Part shown: positions 25,095 to 34,758 of the stretch, in pieces
How the letters are laid out: every line of letters begins with the position of its first letter
How positions within the stretch are numbered: the stretch's first letter is position 1
DNA from: Planococcus sp. ISL-109
Lineage (GTDB): Bacteria > Bacillota > Bacilli > Bacillales_A > Planococcaceae
Assembly: GCF_018613655.1 (NCBI RefSeq)
Contig: NZ_JAGGPW010000007.1
Coordinates: 1-63,313, forward strand
DNA: 63,313 nt
Direction: 5' to 3'
The notes under the pieces: generated by a model
Databases searched by the model: none
Told to the model about the DNA's origin: nothing
What the model saw: the letters and a program-made list of their open reading frames with translations, nothing else
Program-made: the position numbers and the translations under genes

Positions 25095-25262
25095 GTTTTC
25101 TCCTCTTTCCCCAAATATTTAGAAACTTCTTTTACTGTAAAGGAAAAGGAGAGTTCCCACGAATGTTTTAGCTTATGTCAAAAACAATAGAGATATTCAT
25201 GAAATCTTCATATTCCACAAGTAGAGTTGATGTGGAATGACACAGAAATGAGGGGGAAAACA

Positions 25263-25919
25263 ATGCCCGCAATCGCAATCATCCCCATATTGCTATATGT
25301 TTTCAGCATGATATTAGGGTTTGCCGTTTTTTACATAATAAGCGACTTAGTGAAAGAGCAAAAGAAAAAGCAGGCCGGAGAAGCACTTTCCCAAATCATC
25401 AATTTCGTCCTGTTCATCTGGCTATCGAAAATCCTATTGAACCTGCCCTTGCTGTTGCGCGATCCACTGGCAGCTCTTGCCTACCCAAGTGGTTCCCAAG
25501 CTTTCTATCTAGCCATTTTGTTCAGTGCGGCTTTGCTATTTTTTAGCGCGAGAAGCGGCCGGATCCAGTGTTGGCAGCTTATCCAAACTTTATTGTATAT
25601 CTTATTGCCGGCAGCATTTTTCTACGAATTCGCCCAATTGGCTTGGTTTGATGATGCCTACGCTTTTGGGAATCTGATTTTGTATGCGGTCCTAGTGGCA
25701 TTGTTCCTGGGACTCAATGACAGAGTCTCCCCTTACGCCGTCGGCAGTGTTCTTTTGAGTATGTGGGCTGGTGGTGTGTTGCTGATTTCATCGCTCCAAT
25801 CCTACTCTTCTGCATTCGGTTATGTGATGGAGCCGTGGTTTATCTTCATTCTTTTTACAGCAGGCCATTTTTTGATTTTGCTTAGCAGCAGAAGGAGGGC
25901 AACAAATGAGTGCTATTGA
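25263..25919 (+). CDS. Hypothetical membrane protein upstream of ccdA
   Basis: 218 residues from ATG 25263, with GAGGGGGAA upstream. Six or so transmembrane segments run from the N-terminus (PAIAIIPILLYVFSMILGFA) to the end (WFIFILFTAGHFLILLSSRR). There are no Cys residues arranged for redox or haem and I do not recognise a family. It overlaps the ccdA start by 14 bases, so the two are translationally coupled, which places it in a thiol-redox or cytochrome maturation unit by position. Confidence 0.75.
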   Translation: MPAIAIIPILLYVFSMILGFAVFYIISDLVKEQKKKQAGEALSQIINFVLFIWLSKILLNLPLLLRDPLAALAYPSGSQAFYLAILFSAALLFFSARSGRIQCWQLIQTLLYILLPAAFFYEFAQLAWFDDAYAFGNLILYAVLVALFLGLNDRVSPYAVGSVLLSMWAGGVLLISSLQSYSSAFGYVMEPWFIFILFTAGHFLILLSSRRRATNECY

Positions 25920-26664
25920 TACAGATACAATGTTGATTTTAGGGATGTTTCTGGCGTTTGCTGCCGGAGCCATTTCCTTTTTATCCCCTTGCGTTTTGCC
26001 GATATTTCCAGCCTACCTTTCCTATATCACAGGCATCAGCGTGAAAGAGCTGCAGGGAAATCGGAATATGAAAATCCAACGCAGGTTATTGAGTCATTCG
26101 CTGGTTTTCCTGGCAGGTGTGTCTCTTGTTTTTATCAGTCTGGGCGCCGGCGCTTCTTTCTTTGGCCAATGGATCCAAGATCTGCTGATAGGAGATTCCG
26201 GTTTGTTCATCCAGCGCATTGCCGGCGTATTCATCTTAATCATGGGACTTTTTATCGGAGGCTGGATCAACATCACCTCTTTGATGAGAGAGCAGCGCTT
26301 CCAGTTCAAAAATCGGCCATCCGGCTTTATCGGCACCTTTTTTATCGGGCTCGGATTCGCAGCCGGATGGACGCCTTGTATCGGACCGGTTTTCGGTTCG
26401 ATTCTCATCTTGTCCGCCAGTAACCCCGGACAAGGAATGTTCTATACATTGATGTATGTCTTAGGTTTTGCATTGCCGTTTGTGCTGTTGACGTTCTTTT
26501 TAGGTTCAACCAAATGGATCGTCCGCAAAAGCCAATTCATCATGAAAATAGGCGGTGCCACTATGGTTGTTATGGGCCTTGTGCTGTTCTTCGGGCAGAT
26601 GCCGGTCATCACCGGAGCGCTATTGGATTTAATCAAAGATACGTGGTTAGCGAAACTAGGATGA
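25906..26664 (+). CDS. ccdA: CcdA family cytochrome c biogenesis / thiol transfer protein
   Basis: 252 residues, six to seven transmembrane helices. It has the two conserved Cys motifs of the DsbD/CcdA core: SFLSPCVLPIFPAYLSYITG near residue 27 and FAAGWTPCIGPVFGSILIL near 150. CcdA moves electrons from cytoplasmic thioredoxin across the membrane to extracytoplasmic thioredoxin-like proteins. The gene 19 bases downstream encodes such a protein. The likely end users are c-type cytochromes such as the diheme protein at 3.2-4.2 kb. The start overlaps the preceding membrane-protein gene. Confidence 0.94.
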   Translation: MSAIDTDTMLILGMFLAFAAGAISFLSPCVLPIFPAYLSYITGISVKELQGNRNMKIQRRLLSHSLVFLAGVSLVFISLGAGASFFGQWIQDLLIGDSGLFIQRIAGVFILIMGLFIGGWINITSLMREQRFQFKNRPSGFIGTFFIGLGFAAGWTPCIGPVFGSILILSASNPGQGMFYTLMYVLGFALPFVLLTFFLGSTKWIVRKSQFIMKIGGATMVVMGLVLFFGQMPVITGALLDLIKDTWLAKLG

Positions 26665-26683
26665 AAAGTGGAGGTTTAATAAA

Positions 26684-27244
26684 ATGAAAAAAATGATTCT
26701 AGGTGTTATCATAACGGCAATGGTCGGCTGGACGATTTACGATTTGCTGCTCTCTGACGAGGAGGCGGCACAAGAACCGGAGATTGCCGAAACAGAAACG
26801 GCTCAACCTGAAGTGACGGGCGTTGCAGTCGGGGATCTTGCTCCTGATTTCGAATTGATGACGATGGACGGAGAAACGGTGCGCTTATCCGATTACCGGG
26901 GCCAGCGGGTTTTCATTAATTTTTGGGCGACTTGGTGCCCGCCTTGCAGAGCGGAAATGCCGGACATGCAACAACTTTATGAGGAACAGGATGTACCGGT
27001 AGAGATTTTGGCTATCAATCTAACCGAAACCGAACAAAGCGAAGAAAATATTACAAGTTTTGTAGAAGATTTCGGTCTAACTTTCCCTATTTTAATGGAT
27101 ACGAATTCAGAAACAGCCCATACGTATAAAGTGAAAGCCGTCCCTGCATCTTATATGATCGATTCAACAGGCCACATCTCATTTGTGGCGCCGGGTGCCT
27201 TGAACATGGAGTTCATGGCCCGGGAAGTAGAAAAAATGAACTAG
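26684..27244 (+). CDS. Membrane-anchored TlpA/ResA-like thioredoxin
   Basis: 186 residues with an N-terminal membrane anchor (ILGVIITAMVGWTIYDLLL), an acidic linker and a thioredoxin fold from about residue 48 (GDLAPDFELMTMDGETVRLS). The active site is FWATWCPPCRAEMP, and the cis-Pro region VKAVPASYMID lies near 157. This matches ResA-type reductases that reduce apocytochrome c haem-binding cysteines outside the membrane, taking electrons from CcdA encoded directly upstream. A peroxiredoxin or general disulfide role is possible. Confidence 0.92.
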   Translation: MKKMILGVIITAMVGWTIYDLLLSDEEAAQEPEIAETETAQPEVTGVAVGDLAPDFELMTMDGETVRLSDYRGQRVFINFWATWCPPCRAEMPDMQQLYEEQDVPVEILAINLTETEQSEENITSFVEDFGLTFPILMDTNSETAHTYKVKAVPASYMIDSTGHISFVAPGALNMEFMAREVEKMN

Positions 27245-27276
27245 CTTTTTAATCTATTAGGCAAGAGGTGTAAGCG

Positions 27277-27960
27277 TTGAAGCCTACTATATTGGTCGTG
27301 GAAGATGATCGAATGATCCGCGAACTTGTTTCCATTTATTTAGAAAAAGCCGGCTACGAAGTGATCGTAGCGGCAAATGGCGAAGACGCGAAAGAATCTT
27401 TTCGAGTATTTCAGCCGTGTTTAATCATTCTGGACCTCATGCTTCCTAAAATAAGCGGAGAAGAATTATGCAGCTGGTTCAGAAGCGAAAAACGCAACGA
27501 AGTATCCATCATTATGCTGTCAGCGAAAGCGAAGACGCAGGATAAGATCGATGGATTGAAAATGGGCGCTGATGATTATATGACGAAGCCCTTTGATCCC
27601 GCTGAACTGGTCGCCCATGTTGAAGCAGTACTGCGGAGAACGGGGCAATTCTGCCAAAAAATCACCTATGGCGGCCTGTCCATCCAGCCGAGAAAAGGCG
27701 AAGTCCAGCTATTCGGAAAAAAACTGCCGTTGACGAAAAACGAGTTCAATCTCTTGTTCCACTTTATGGACAACCCGAATATCGTGCTGAGCCGGGACGA
27801 TTTAATCTATCAATTGTATCCTTATAACGACAAGATGGTTCTGGACCGGACCATAGATGCCCATATCAAAAATCTGAGGGAAAAAATCGAGGATGAACCA
27901 TCCTCTCCTAAACGCATTTTGACCGTCAGGGGAATGGGGTATAAATTCGTCCATGATTAA
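27277..27960 (+). CDS. OmpR family response regulator
   Basis: 227 residues from TTG 27277 with AAGAGGTG upstream. The receiver domain has the acidic pocket EDD at 9-11, the phosphorylated Asp53 in LIILDLMLPK and Lys at TKPFDP near 103. The C-terminal winged helix has LTKNEFNLLFHFMDN and DRTIDAHIKNLREKIEDE then RGMGYKF. It overlaps the kinase start by eight bases. The position directly behind ccdA-resA suggests that it may respond to thiol or envelope redox state, but this is inference. Confidence 0.95.
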   Translation: MKPTILVVEDDRMIRELVSIYLEKAGYEVIVAANGEDAKESFRVFQPCLIILDLMLPKISGEELCSWFRSEKRNEVSIIMLSAKAKTQDKIDGLKMGADDYMTKPFDPAELVAHVEAVLRRTGQFCQKITYGGLSIQPRKGEVQLFGKKLPLTKNEFNLLFHFMDNPNIVLSRDDLIYQLYPYNDKMVLDRTIDAHIKNLREKIEDEPSSPKRILTVRGMGYKFVHD

Positions 27961-29050
27961 TTTTGTTAAGTCGTTGTGGCCAAAACAGATCCTTTGGCGA
28001 TTGACCCTCTTAAACACGATCGCTTTTACAGCGGTTATTATACTGAGCAGTTTCACTATCTATAACGCTGCTTGCGCATTGGTCAGCGGGATGGAATCGG
28101 ATGTGCAGCGGCAAAACCAGTTTAATGCTGCCCTCTTGCAATTTCTTTGGATGTTCAGCGCCGCAACAATTGTCGTCGGCAGCCTGCTTCATTTTTACTT
28201 CACCAAAAAATTGATGGGCCCTTTGAAAGAGCTGATCGAATCAACGAAAGTCATGAAAGATGGACGCTACCCTAAAACCATCCAGACCCAATCCGGGGGC
28301 GAAATCGGTGAATTGATCGGCCATTTCAATGAACTCGTACAACAATTAAAACTCAAGGAACAGTCCAGGCAGAAAATCGTTTCGGATTTGTCCCATGAAT
28401 TCAGGACGCCGTTATCGAATTTAAACGGCTATATGAATGCCCTCAGCAATGGCGTCATTAAAGGCGATACCGCATTATTCCAATCGCTCCACGGCGAAGC
28501 AAAACGGCTGACCACAATGGTCGAGCAGTTGGAACAATTAAAAGAATGGGATATTGCCGCTACGGAAACATTGGTGGAAACACAGCAGGAAGACATGAGC
28601 CAGTTGATCCGGCAGACGGTTGAAATGTTCCACTGGCGGCTTCAGGAACAGCACATCCATGTCGATATCGAGGCTGTTCCTGGAATTGTCGGCGTCTACA
28701 ACGGCGGCATCCAGCAGGTTTTGGGCAACATACTCGATAACGCCATCCGTTATTACGAAGGCACTGCCCCGATCCGCATAGAGGGAAAAGTTTCCGGAAC
28801 CCATTATCATGTGTCCATCATCAGTGAAGGCCAGGAAATTCCTGAAACGGACGCGCAAAAAATATTTGAACGCTTTTACCGCACCGACCCCTCGCGAAAC
28901 CGGGACACGGGCGGAAGCGGCCTTGGCTTGGCCATTTCAAAGGAAATTGTCGAGCTCCATAAGGGCACAATCGGATTAGATTCTAAAGATGGCCGCTACG
29001 CATTTTGGTTTGTAATACCTTTGGAAAATAAAGCTCAAAAAGCAATTTAA
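27953..29050 (+). CDS. HAMP-domain sensor histidine kinase
   Basis: 365 residues. Two transmembrane helices (about 20-40 and 62-84) flank a very short external loop (CALVSGMESDVQRQNQ), so a membrane or redox signal is more likely than binding of a large ligand. A HAMP linker leads to the dimerisation helix with phospho-acceptor His148 (SDLSHEFRTPLSNLNGY), N-box DNAIRYYEG, F/G boxes IFERFYRTDP and TGGSGLGLAISKEIVELHKG. It pairs with the response regulator upstream. A Cys lies at the first membrane/loop border (NAACALV), which could be of interest for redox sensing. Confidence 0.94.
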   Translation: MINFVKSLWPKQILWRLTLLNTIAFTAVIILSSFTIYNAACALVSGMESDVQRQNQFNAALLQFLWMFSAATIVVGSLLHFYFTKKLMGPLKELIESTKVMKDGRYPKTIQTQSGGEIGELIGHFNELVQQLKLKEQSRQKIVSDLSHEFRTPLSNLNGYMNALSNGVIKGDTALFQSLHGEAKRLTTMVEQLEQLKEWDIAATETLVETQQEDMSQLIRQTVEMFHWRLQEQHIHVDIEAVPGIVGVYNGGIQQVLGNILDNAIRYYEGTAPIRIEGKVSGTHYHVSIISEGQEIPETDAQKIFERFYRTDPSRNRDTGGSGLGLAISKEIVELHKGTIGLDSKDGRYAFWFVIPLENKAQKAI

Positions 29051-29056
29051 ACTGAG

Positions 29057-29100
29057 AAACGCCCTCTTCGAAATCCAGCGATTTCGAAGAGGGCGTTTTT
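29057..29100. terminator. Bidirectional intrinsic terminator
   Basis: AAACGCCCTCTTCGAAATC and GATTTCGAAGAGGGCGTTTTT pair around CAGC. It carries the same GAAATC..GATTTC core as several others and separates the kinase from crtP. Confidence 0.88.
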
Positions 29101-29124
29101 AAAACTATTGGTTCATTTTAGTTA

Positions 29125-30627
29125 TCACTTACTAGCCTGATCGCGCTTGACGATTTTATCGCTCACTTGCTGGCCGCTCAGTGTGACCATCGGCATGCCG
29201 CCGCCCGGGTTGACGGTGCCGCCGACGAAATACAGGTTATCGTACAGTTCGCTTTGTTTCTTATGCTTGAAGCCGCCGTTGCGCTTTTTATCGGAAACGG
29301 TGCCGTAAATCGCGCCGCGGTCCGATCCGTAAATGCGTTCGATGTCATGCGGCGTCCAGACATCTCTAGTCACGATATTGTCGCGCAATCCATCAAGTCC
29401 CATGCGCTCGAGCTTATCCAGTACGACTTCCTCGAATTCCTGGTAGTCTTCCGGCGTGAACGGATTGTCTTGGATATACGGAATATGCGGCAAGATCTTG
29501 ATATTTTCGTGTCCTTCTGGTGCTTGTGTTGGATCGGTTTTGTTGACGTTGACGAGGTAAATTGTCGGGTCATCTGGCAGCTCGTGCTTGTCGAACACTT
29601 TCTCCATCTGCTCGTACAAGTTGTCTGAGAAGAAAAAGTTGTGGTGGTTCAACTGCGGATAGCTTTTTTTGACGCCAAGATGCAACACCAGGCCGGATCC
29701 CGCCGGTTCATACTTTTTCTCGAGCTTGTCGACAAACTCATGTTCAGCCTTAACCATTTTTTTATAAAACGGAATAACTTCCATATTCGATACGTAATAA
29801 TCAGCCGTCTGGAACGAGCCGTCTTCCAGTTCGACCCCGGTGATCTTGCCTTCTTTACTCGTCAGCGCTCGGATGACGCCCATGCCGGTATGGATCTGAA
29901 CGCCTTCTTCTCGTGCTAGGCGCTCCATGCCTTCCGACAGTTTGTGCATGCCGCCTGGCACATACCAACAGCCTTGGGCATGCTGCATGTAAATCATCAT
30001 ATTGAGCACTGCAGGCGCACTATATGGAGACGAGCCGACGTATTTGACGAAATACGATAGCATATCGCGCAGATGCGGGTTGCTGATGCGTTTGGAAATC
30101 CCGCTGTACATGGTCGACGTCAAATCGAAGCCGATCAATGTCGACAAGATGCCGTTTTGCGCAACCGCCTCTTTCGGCGACTCAAAGCCTTCTTTCAAAT
30201 AGCTATGTTCCGTCGTCTTGTAAATCCGTCGCGAGTATTTCAGCAGCGCGTAATACTCTTTTATGTCCTTCTTCGAAAGCGACGGGTTCTCCCACTCCAT
30301 CAAGTCCAGATCATGATACAAGTCGATTATCGTCCCGTCCGGAAAGAACGAACGCCATTCCCGGTCGAGCCGCTGCATCGGAATGTAATCAAGCATCTTC
30401 TTACCGCTTGCGATGAACAATTTATCGAAAATATGCGGCATCGTCAGAATGGACGGACCGAGGTCAAAGCCGAAACCGTCCTGCTCCAGGCGATTCACTT
30501 TCCCGCCGATATGGTCGTTCTTCTCATATAATGAAACCGCGTAGCCTTGTTGCGCCAGCGAAATCGCCGCAGACAAGCCTCCGAGGCCTCCCCCGATCAC
30601 GATTACCGATTTAGTAGCATTACCCAT
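29125..30627 (-). CDS. crtP: Carotenoid oxygenase, CrtP-like (4,4'-diaponeurosporene oxygenase type)
   Basis: 500 residues from ATG 30627 (AAAGGCGG upstream; the frame opens 6 codons earlier). The FAD-binding N-terminus is [20 protein letters not shown], followed by [15 protein letters not shown] and [17 protein letters not shown]. The C-terminal signature is [20 protein letters not shown]. The sequence resembles staphylococcal CrtP more than CrtN desaturase, for example in [15 protein letters not shown] and [14 protein letters not shown]. CrtP oxidises the end methyl of C30 carotenoids toward aldehyde or acid. Other crt genes are not in this window, so the pathway must continue elsewhere. 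Confidence 0.88.
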   Translation of the reverse strand: MGNATKSVIVIGGGLGGLSAAISLAQQGYAVSLYEKNDHIGGKVNRLEQDGFGFDLGPSILTMPHIFDKLFIASGKKMLDYIPMQRLDREWRSFFPDGTIIDLYHDLDLMEWENPSLSKKDIKEYYALLKYSRRIYKTTEHSYLKEGFESPKEAVAQNGILSTLIGFDLTSTMYSGISKRISNPHLRDMLSYFVKYVGSSPYSAPAVLNMMIYMQHAQGCWYVPGGMHKLSEGMERLAREEGVQIHTGMGVIRALTSKEGKITGVELEDGSFQTADYYVSNMEVIPFYKKMVKAEHEFVDKLEKKYEPAGSGLVLHLGVKKSYPQLNHHNFFFSDNLYEQMEKVFDKHELPDDPTIYLVNVNKTDPTQAPEGHENIKILPHIPYIQDNPFTPEDYQEFEEVVLDKLERMGLDGLRDNIVTRDVWTPHDIERIYGSDRGAIYGTVSDKKRNGGFKHKKQSELYDNLYFVGGTVNPGGGMPMVTLSGQQVSDKIVKRDQASK

Positions 30628-30828
30628 ATATATACCGCCTTTCATTCCACAAAATTTTGTTCATTCTATCTAACCCATCAGAATCTCTTGATAGCTTTCT
30701 TCAGAACATTGTCATATCCCTTTTAATACCTGTGCATAATCTTCACAAAGTATTTTGTATAGTTTTTGTATAATCATTATACACATTGTTTTTTTGAAAG
30801 CGAAATTGTTCAACTTTCTCGACATGAC

Positions 30829-30866
30829 AAAAACCACCATTTCTTCTCACAATGGCGGCTTTTTTG
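30829..30866. terminator. Intrinsic terminator-like hairpin
   Basis: AAAAACCACCATT and AATGGCGGCTTTTTT pair imperfectly. It lies between the crtP 5' side and the end of the DUF1269-type gene. The AT-rich 30640-30828 should contain the crtP promoter; I see nothing else there. Confidence 0.6.
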
Positions 30867-30943
30867 TTTCATTTCAGTTTCACTGGAGCGCGTTTTTAAA
30901 GATTTTTTAGTCCATCCGGTAGTTGGATGCTGCTCTTTCCAGC

Positions 30944-31573
30944 TTAGTCTCTGGAAGAAAAACGCTTTCTGAGTTCTGCAAACTCTTCTTTGAATTTGCT
31001 GCGGTATTCTTCAACTTTTCCTTTGCGATGTTCAGAACGTTCCTTCCGCATTTCCTTTTTTGCCTGCTCCTGGAGTTTTAATTCTACACCCCGCGCATGT
31101 TCTATTTCTTCCAGAATACTACTGGCACTGTATCGCACGGTCTCTGCATCAAACTTCTCTAAAACGATGTCATAAGATTTTTCGGACAACTCCTGGACGA
31201 CTGCCACCATTGCCACATCCCCTTCTTTCATACGTGAAGTCATCGCAGAAATAAGGTTCTCTTCTTCCATGGCCTCTCCTGTATCTTCGGCCATTCCAAC
31301 CACTGAACCGACCCCGAACCCAAGCAGCATGCCAAGCGGACCGCCTAAAACCCCGACAAGTGCCCCAATCAGCCCGCCTTTCAATGTATAATCCAGGGTC
31401 CGTTTGCCTGTATCAAATCCATCCTCCATGATAATATGACCGTTTGATTTTTTTAATAAAGCGACTTGCGAAAGCGCAAATTGGTCTACGAAAGCACTGC
31501 CTTTTTTCAGATCAGAAAACGCCTGAAAAGCTTCACTTTCCACTTTAAAATAACTGATGATGACATTTTCCAT
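30944..31573 (-). CDS. DUF1269-type glycine-zipper protein
   Basis: 209 residues from ATG 31573. The N-terminal part (about 1-60) resembles the DUF1269 fold (SYFKVESEAFQAFSDLKKGS). A hydrophobic glycine-zipper pair follows (LKGGLIGALVGVLGGPLGML and LGFGVGSVVGMAEDTGEAME), then a regular helix with VAMVAVVQELSEKSYDIVLE and a highly charged C-terminal coiled coil (about 165-209, KEMRKERSEHRKGKVEEYRS). Similar proteins are linked to membrane or stress functions, without a defined activity. Confidence 0.75.
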   Translation of the reverse strand: MENVIISYFKVESEAFQAFSDLKKGSAFVDQFALSQVALLKKSNGHIIMEDGFDTGKRTLDYTLKGGLIGALVGVLGGPLGMLLGFGVGSVVGMAEDTGEAMEEENLISAMTSRMKEGDVAMVAVVQELSEKSYDIVLEKFDAETVRYSASSILEEIEHARGVELKLQEQAKKEMRKERSEHRKGKVEEYRSKFKEEFAELRKRFSSRD

Positions 31574-31599
31574 GTTAATCATCCACCCCATTCCATTTT

Positions 31600-32073
31600 A
31601 TTGACTAACTGAAATGCTGCTCACTATAATTTTATCCTCACCACCTTTTGCCCATGACAGCAAGCTTGAAATCATGTACCCCAGGATGTTCTCAATAAAT
31701 CTGCATCCACATCGAACCAGCTGAATAGCCGCGGCCAAATAAAGTTTAACCCTCGCTTTTGGCGAAAGGCGCAATGATGCAAAAGTAGCGCACGTATGCC
31801 AGCACACACACCCATGTCTAAAAAAATCATTTTACTATTCTCCGGACGGTTCTTTTCTTCACACCCCTATAAGTATCCCCAATTTTCAGATAACTAATCT
31901 TTTCATTCCCTTTTCTTCGGTTCACCATTAAACTAAATTTCCCTTAAAATATGCTGTTGCTCCATGTCCGCCCTTTGGAAAACAGAACGGGTGTACATGA
32001 GTTCATAGGTGAGCTTGATTTTCTCCCAAATACAAGTAAACTGTGAAGTAAATCTGCTTAGAGGGGGAGACGG
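31600..32073. other. Intergenic region before the hydrolase gene
   Basis: A 69-codon frame on the - strand (31598-31807) has unusual composition (SLRLSPKARVKLYL...) and no ribosome site; I treat it as non-coding or a remnant. A plausible promoter lies at about 32010-32040 (TTGATT, 16 bases, TAAACT). The hydrolase gene has AGAGGGGGAG. Confidence 0.4.
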
Positions 32074-32862
32074 ATGTTTTACAAATATGATGGTGGAGAA
32101 TTATACTATGAAGTTTCCGGCCAGGATAACAATGTGCCATTAGTATTTTTACACGGCGTTGCGATGGACCATAAAACTTTCGATTCCCAGGTTGCTGAAC
32201 TGCAAAATCACTACAAAGTCATCGCAGTAGACTTACCTGATCATGGATTGTCTTCCCGTCTGGACCGCAGTCTGCCTTATTCCAAAACCTGTGCCCATAT
32301 CATTGCCGGCTTATTAAATCAGTTGAATATCGATCAAGCAATTTTAATCGGCCAGTCACTTGGCAGTTTTATTGTGTCCCATGCCGCCTATTTTTATCCG
32401 GATAAAGTGCTGGCTACCATTCATATCGGCGGCGGCGGACTTTATCCAAAATCCAGTTTTTTACTAAAGGCAATCAATCCTGTCATTGCCCCGTTGATTA
32501 CGCTGATTCCATCTCCATACATGTTTAAAATGTTCGCGGACCACAAAGCATTAAAACCGCAGACAAGAGCCTATTTGATAAAGACAGCAGCCTTATCAGG
32601 AAAATCTGTCATCATACAACTTACAAAAGCGATGATAGCTGATATGGTGGAAGGAATATCAGCTCCGATTCAACAGCCCACCTTGATTTTATATGGAGAT
32701 CATGAAGCGGCCTATATAAAACGCATGAATATCAAATTCCATTCTACTCTCAATAACAGCAGACTGACCATCATAAATGATGCCCACCATATTGCGAACC
32801 AGGATAACCCGGACGCCTTTAATAACGAAGTAATTTCCTTCATTACAGAGATAACAAACTAA
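32074..32862 (+). CDS. Alpha/beta hydrolase
   Basis: 262 residues with the oxyanion motif VFLHGVAMDHKTFDSQ, DLPDHGLSSR, nucleophile elbow LIGQSLGSFIV (Ser near 92), acid region in LYGDHEAAYIKRM and His in INDAHHIANQDNPDAF. It fits the general esterase / lactonase-like group of small alpha/beta hydrolases. The start has a strong AGAGGGGGAG. It is more AT-rich than neighbours, consistent with a single-gene unit of different origin, though this is weak evidence. Substrate unknown. Confidence 0.87.
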   Translation: MFYKYDGGELYYEVSGQDNNVPLVFLHGVAMDHKTFDSQVAELQNHYKVIAVDLPDHGLSSRLDRSLPYSKTCAHIIAGLLNQLNIDQAILIGQSLGSFIVSHAAYFYPDKVLATIHIGGGGLYPKSSFLLKAINPVIAPLITLIPSPYMFKMFADHKALKPQTRAYLIKTAALSGKSVIIQLTKAMIADMVEGISAPIQQPTLILYGDHEAAYIKRMNIKFHSTLNNSRLTIINDAHHIANQDNPDAFNNEVISFITEITN

Positions 32863-32953
32863 TTTCAGGCACGATACACATTCCTCGCCGTACAAAAGAT
32901 ACCTCTTTGCTCAATGCTGATCAATACGCCGACGACAATGATATAGAAACTAA

Positions 32954-32987
32954 ACAACCGCCATTCCTTTTTGGAATGGCGGTTTGT
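32954..32987. terminator. Bidirectional intrinsic terminator, paired with the copy at 23.56 kb
   Basis: ACAACCGCCATTCC and GGAATGGCGGTTTGT form the stem around TTTTT. The inner CCGCCATTCC..GGAATGGCGG and the following GCATTCAGTTTTCTCTGCCA match the terminator and flank at 23.56 kb. Confidence 0.82.
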
Positions 32988-33164
32988 GCTTGTATTTGAT
33001 TAGTTCACTTCTGCATTCAGTTTTCTCTGCCACTTCCAGAAGTTCCTAAATGTCCCTTGTGCGCCGTTCAATTATGAATACTTGCCGAGCACCAAAAAAA
33101 GGCGGGCAAGATGCCGTTCGATACCGGATCTGTCCCTCCTTATATTTACGAAGAACGATATCAT

Positions 33165-34181
33165 TCAACCACCGATATACGACATGCCGATCTTGTTGCG
33201 GTTTTTCGCTGTCAGTTCGGTGCGCTCGTCTGAATAGCGGTCGTCGCGACGCTGCCATACCGCACTGATCTGGCGCAATAATTCCGCGTCGTCCAACCCC
33301 GCTCGCAGCAATTCGCGGATATCGAATCCAGAATCGGCAAACAGGCACGTATAGAATTTGCCATCCGAAGACAACCGGGCGCGTGTGCAAGTCGAGCAAA
33401 AAGATTCTGAAACAGACGTGATAAATCCGACTTGCGCATCACTGCCGGTGAACCGGTAGCGCTTTGCCACTTCGCCGTAATAATCCTCATCGACTGGTTC
33501 GAGATCATAGACAGTCTGAAGCTTTTCTAGGATTTCTTTTTTGGTCACCACTTTTTTAAAGCTCCAGCCGTTATCATTGCCGACGTCCATGAATTCTATG
33601 AAACGCAGGGTGATGCCGCGTTCCTTGAAATAGGCCGCCATCGGCAGGATTTCACTTTCGTTTACCCCTTTTTGTACGACCATATTGACTTTGATATCAA
33701 AACCAATCTGCTGTGCATGGGCGATCTGCTTTAAAATCAAGTCCGGCTTTACGCCACGACCGTTCAACTCGCCGAAAAGCTCTGGGGTCAAAGCATCCAA
33801 ACTGATGTTCAGGCGCCGCAGCCCCGCAGCGTAAAGATTCTCGGCATGTGCGCCTAGCAACAATCCGTTCGTCGTCAAGCCGATATCCTCGATGCCATCC
33901 ACAGACAGGATCATTTTGACTAAATCAGAAAGCCCGCGGCGCATGAGCGGCTCGCCGCCTGTCAGCCTGATCTTTTTAACGCCCATCGCCGCGAACACAG
34001 TGGTGAGGCGATGGATTTCTTCAAACGTCAATAATTCCTGTTTCGGCAAAAACGCGTAATCATCGCCGAACACTTCTTTCGGCATGCAATAGGAGCAGCG
34101 GAAATTGCAGCGGTCCGTCACCGAAATGCGCAAATCGCGGATTGGCCGTTCAAATCGGTCTTGTATTGGTTTCACTGCCAT
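33165..34181 (-). CDS. moaA: GTP 3',8-cyclase MoaA
   Basis: 338 residues. The radical-SAM cluster is CNFRCSYC (Cys near 25, 29, 32) within [25 protein letters not shown] follows. The C-terminal second 4Fe-4S site holds CSTCTRARL and a distal Cys in FYTCLFAD, and the protein ends in the canonical Gly-Gly (SYIGG). MoaA with MoaC converts GTP to cyclic pyranopterin monophosphate, the first step of molybdenum cofactor synthesis. ATG 34181 is better spaced from AAAGGAG than ATG 34187. The gene overlaps mobA, and is the last in an operon with moeA, mobB, moaE, moaD and mobA. Confidence 0.97.
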   Translation of the reverse strand: MAVKPIQDRFERPIRDLRISVTDRCNFRCSYCMPKEVFGDDYAFLPKQELLTFEEIHRLTTVFAAMGVKKIRLTGGEPLMRRGLSDLVKMILSVDGIEDIGLTTNGLLLGAHAENLYAAGLRRLNISLDALTPELFGELNGRGVKPDLILKQIAHAQQIGFDIKVNMVVQKGVNESEILPMAAYFKERGITLRFIEFMDVGNDNGWSFKKVVTKKEILEKLQTVYDLEPVDEDYYGEVAKRYRFTGSDAQVGFITSVSESFCSTCTRARLSSDGKFYTCLFADSGFDIRELLRAGLDDAELLRQISAVWQRRDDRYSDERTELTAKNRNKIGMSYIGG

Positions 34182-34758
34182 GTTCATCGGCTCCTTTCAA
34201 CTGATCCGGTTTATTGATGTTGCGAAAAGCGTCCAAGCCGCCGACTGCAGAACTATCCAACCAGTCGGTCTGTACTTTCGCCATGAATACCATAACCCGC
34301 AATTGCCCGTCTTCCAATTCCTTTTCCAAAGGATCCAAGATTCGGACATTCCACAGGCTGAATAACGGAATGTCATGGTCGCCGGCACGAACTGCGGTGA
34401 TGTCATTGTCTTCCGAAGCCAATTGCATAAAAGCGGCTGTTTCCGATGCACCGATGAACGGCATATCGCATGGCAAGACCAAATACTGCCGCGCCGGCCG
34501 CTCGGACATCGCGGTGAATATTCCGGCAAGCGGGCCAAGCCCGGCAAATTTTCGGCTGTCACTGATTACATCCAGTGTACCAGGAAAACGGCTGATCAAT
34601 TCCGGCCTCGTGATGACGACCACGTGGTCACAGACTGCCGCCAATGCTTCATAAGCATATTCGTAAAAAGCTTTGCCTTCCAGCTCGGCGAAAGCTTTCG
34701 GGGAGCCGAACCGCCTGGACAAACCGCCGGCCAGCAAAATACCGACCGTCCTATTCAT
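34150..34758 (-). CDS. mobA: Molybdenum cofactor guanylyltransferase MobA
   Basis: 202 residues. The nucleotidyltransferase signature [20 protein letters not shown] lies at the N-terminus, followed by [20 protein letters not shown] and the metal-binding [11 protein letters not shown]. MobA joins GMP to molybdopterin, giving the guanine dinucleotide form used by bacterial formate dehydrogenases, including the FdhA of this window. The ATG overlaps the moaD stop (ATGA) and its end overlaps the moaA start, so translation is tightly coupled. Confidence 0.94.
   Translation of the reverse strand: MNRTVGILLAGGLSRRFGSPKAFAELEGKAFYEYAYEALAAVCDHVVVITRPELISRFPGTLDVISDSRKFAGLGPLAGIFTAMSERPARQYLVLPCDMPFIGASETAAFMQLASEDNDITAVRAGDHDIPLFSLWNVRILDPLEKELEDGQLRVMVFMAKVQTDWLDSSAVGGLDAFRNINKPDQLKGADEHGSETNTRPI

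Noticed and set aside
31598..31807. A 69-codon - strand frame with SLRLSPKARVKLYL
   Set aside because: The sequence is curiously distinctive, but it has no ribosome site and overlaps a gene-less AT-rich region; I could not assign a family.
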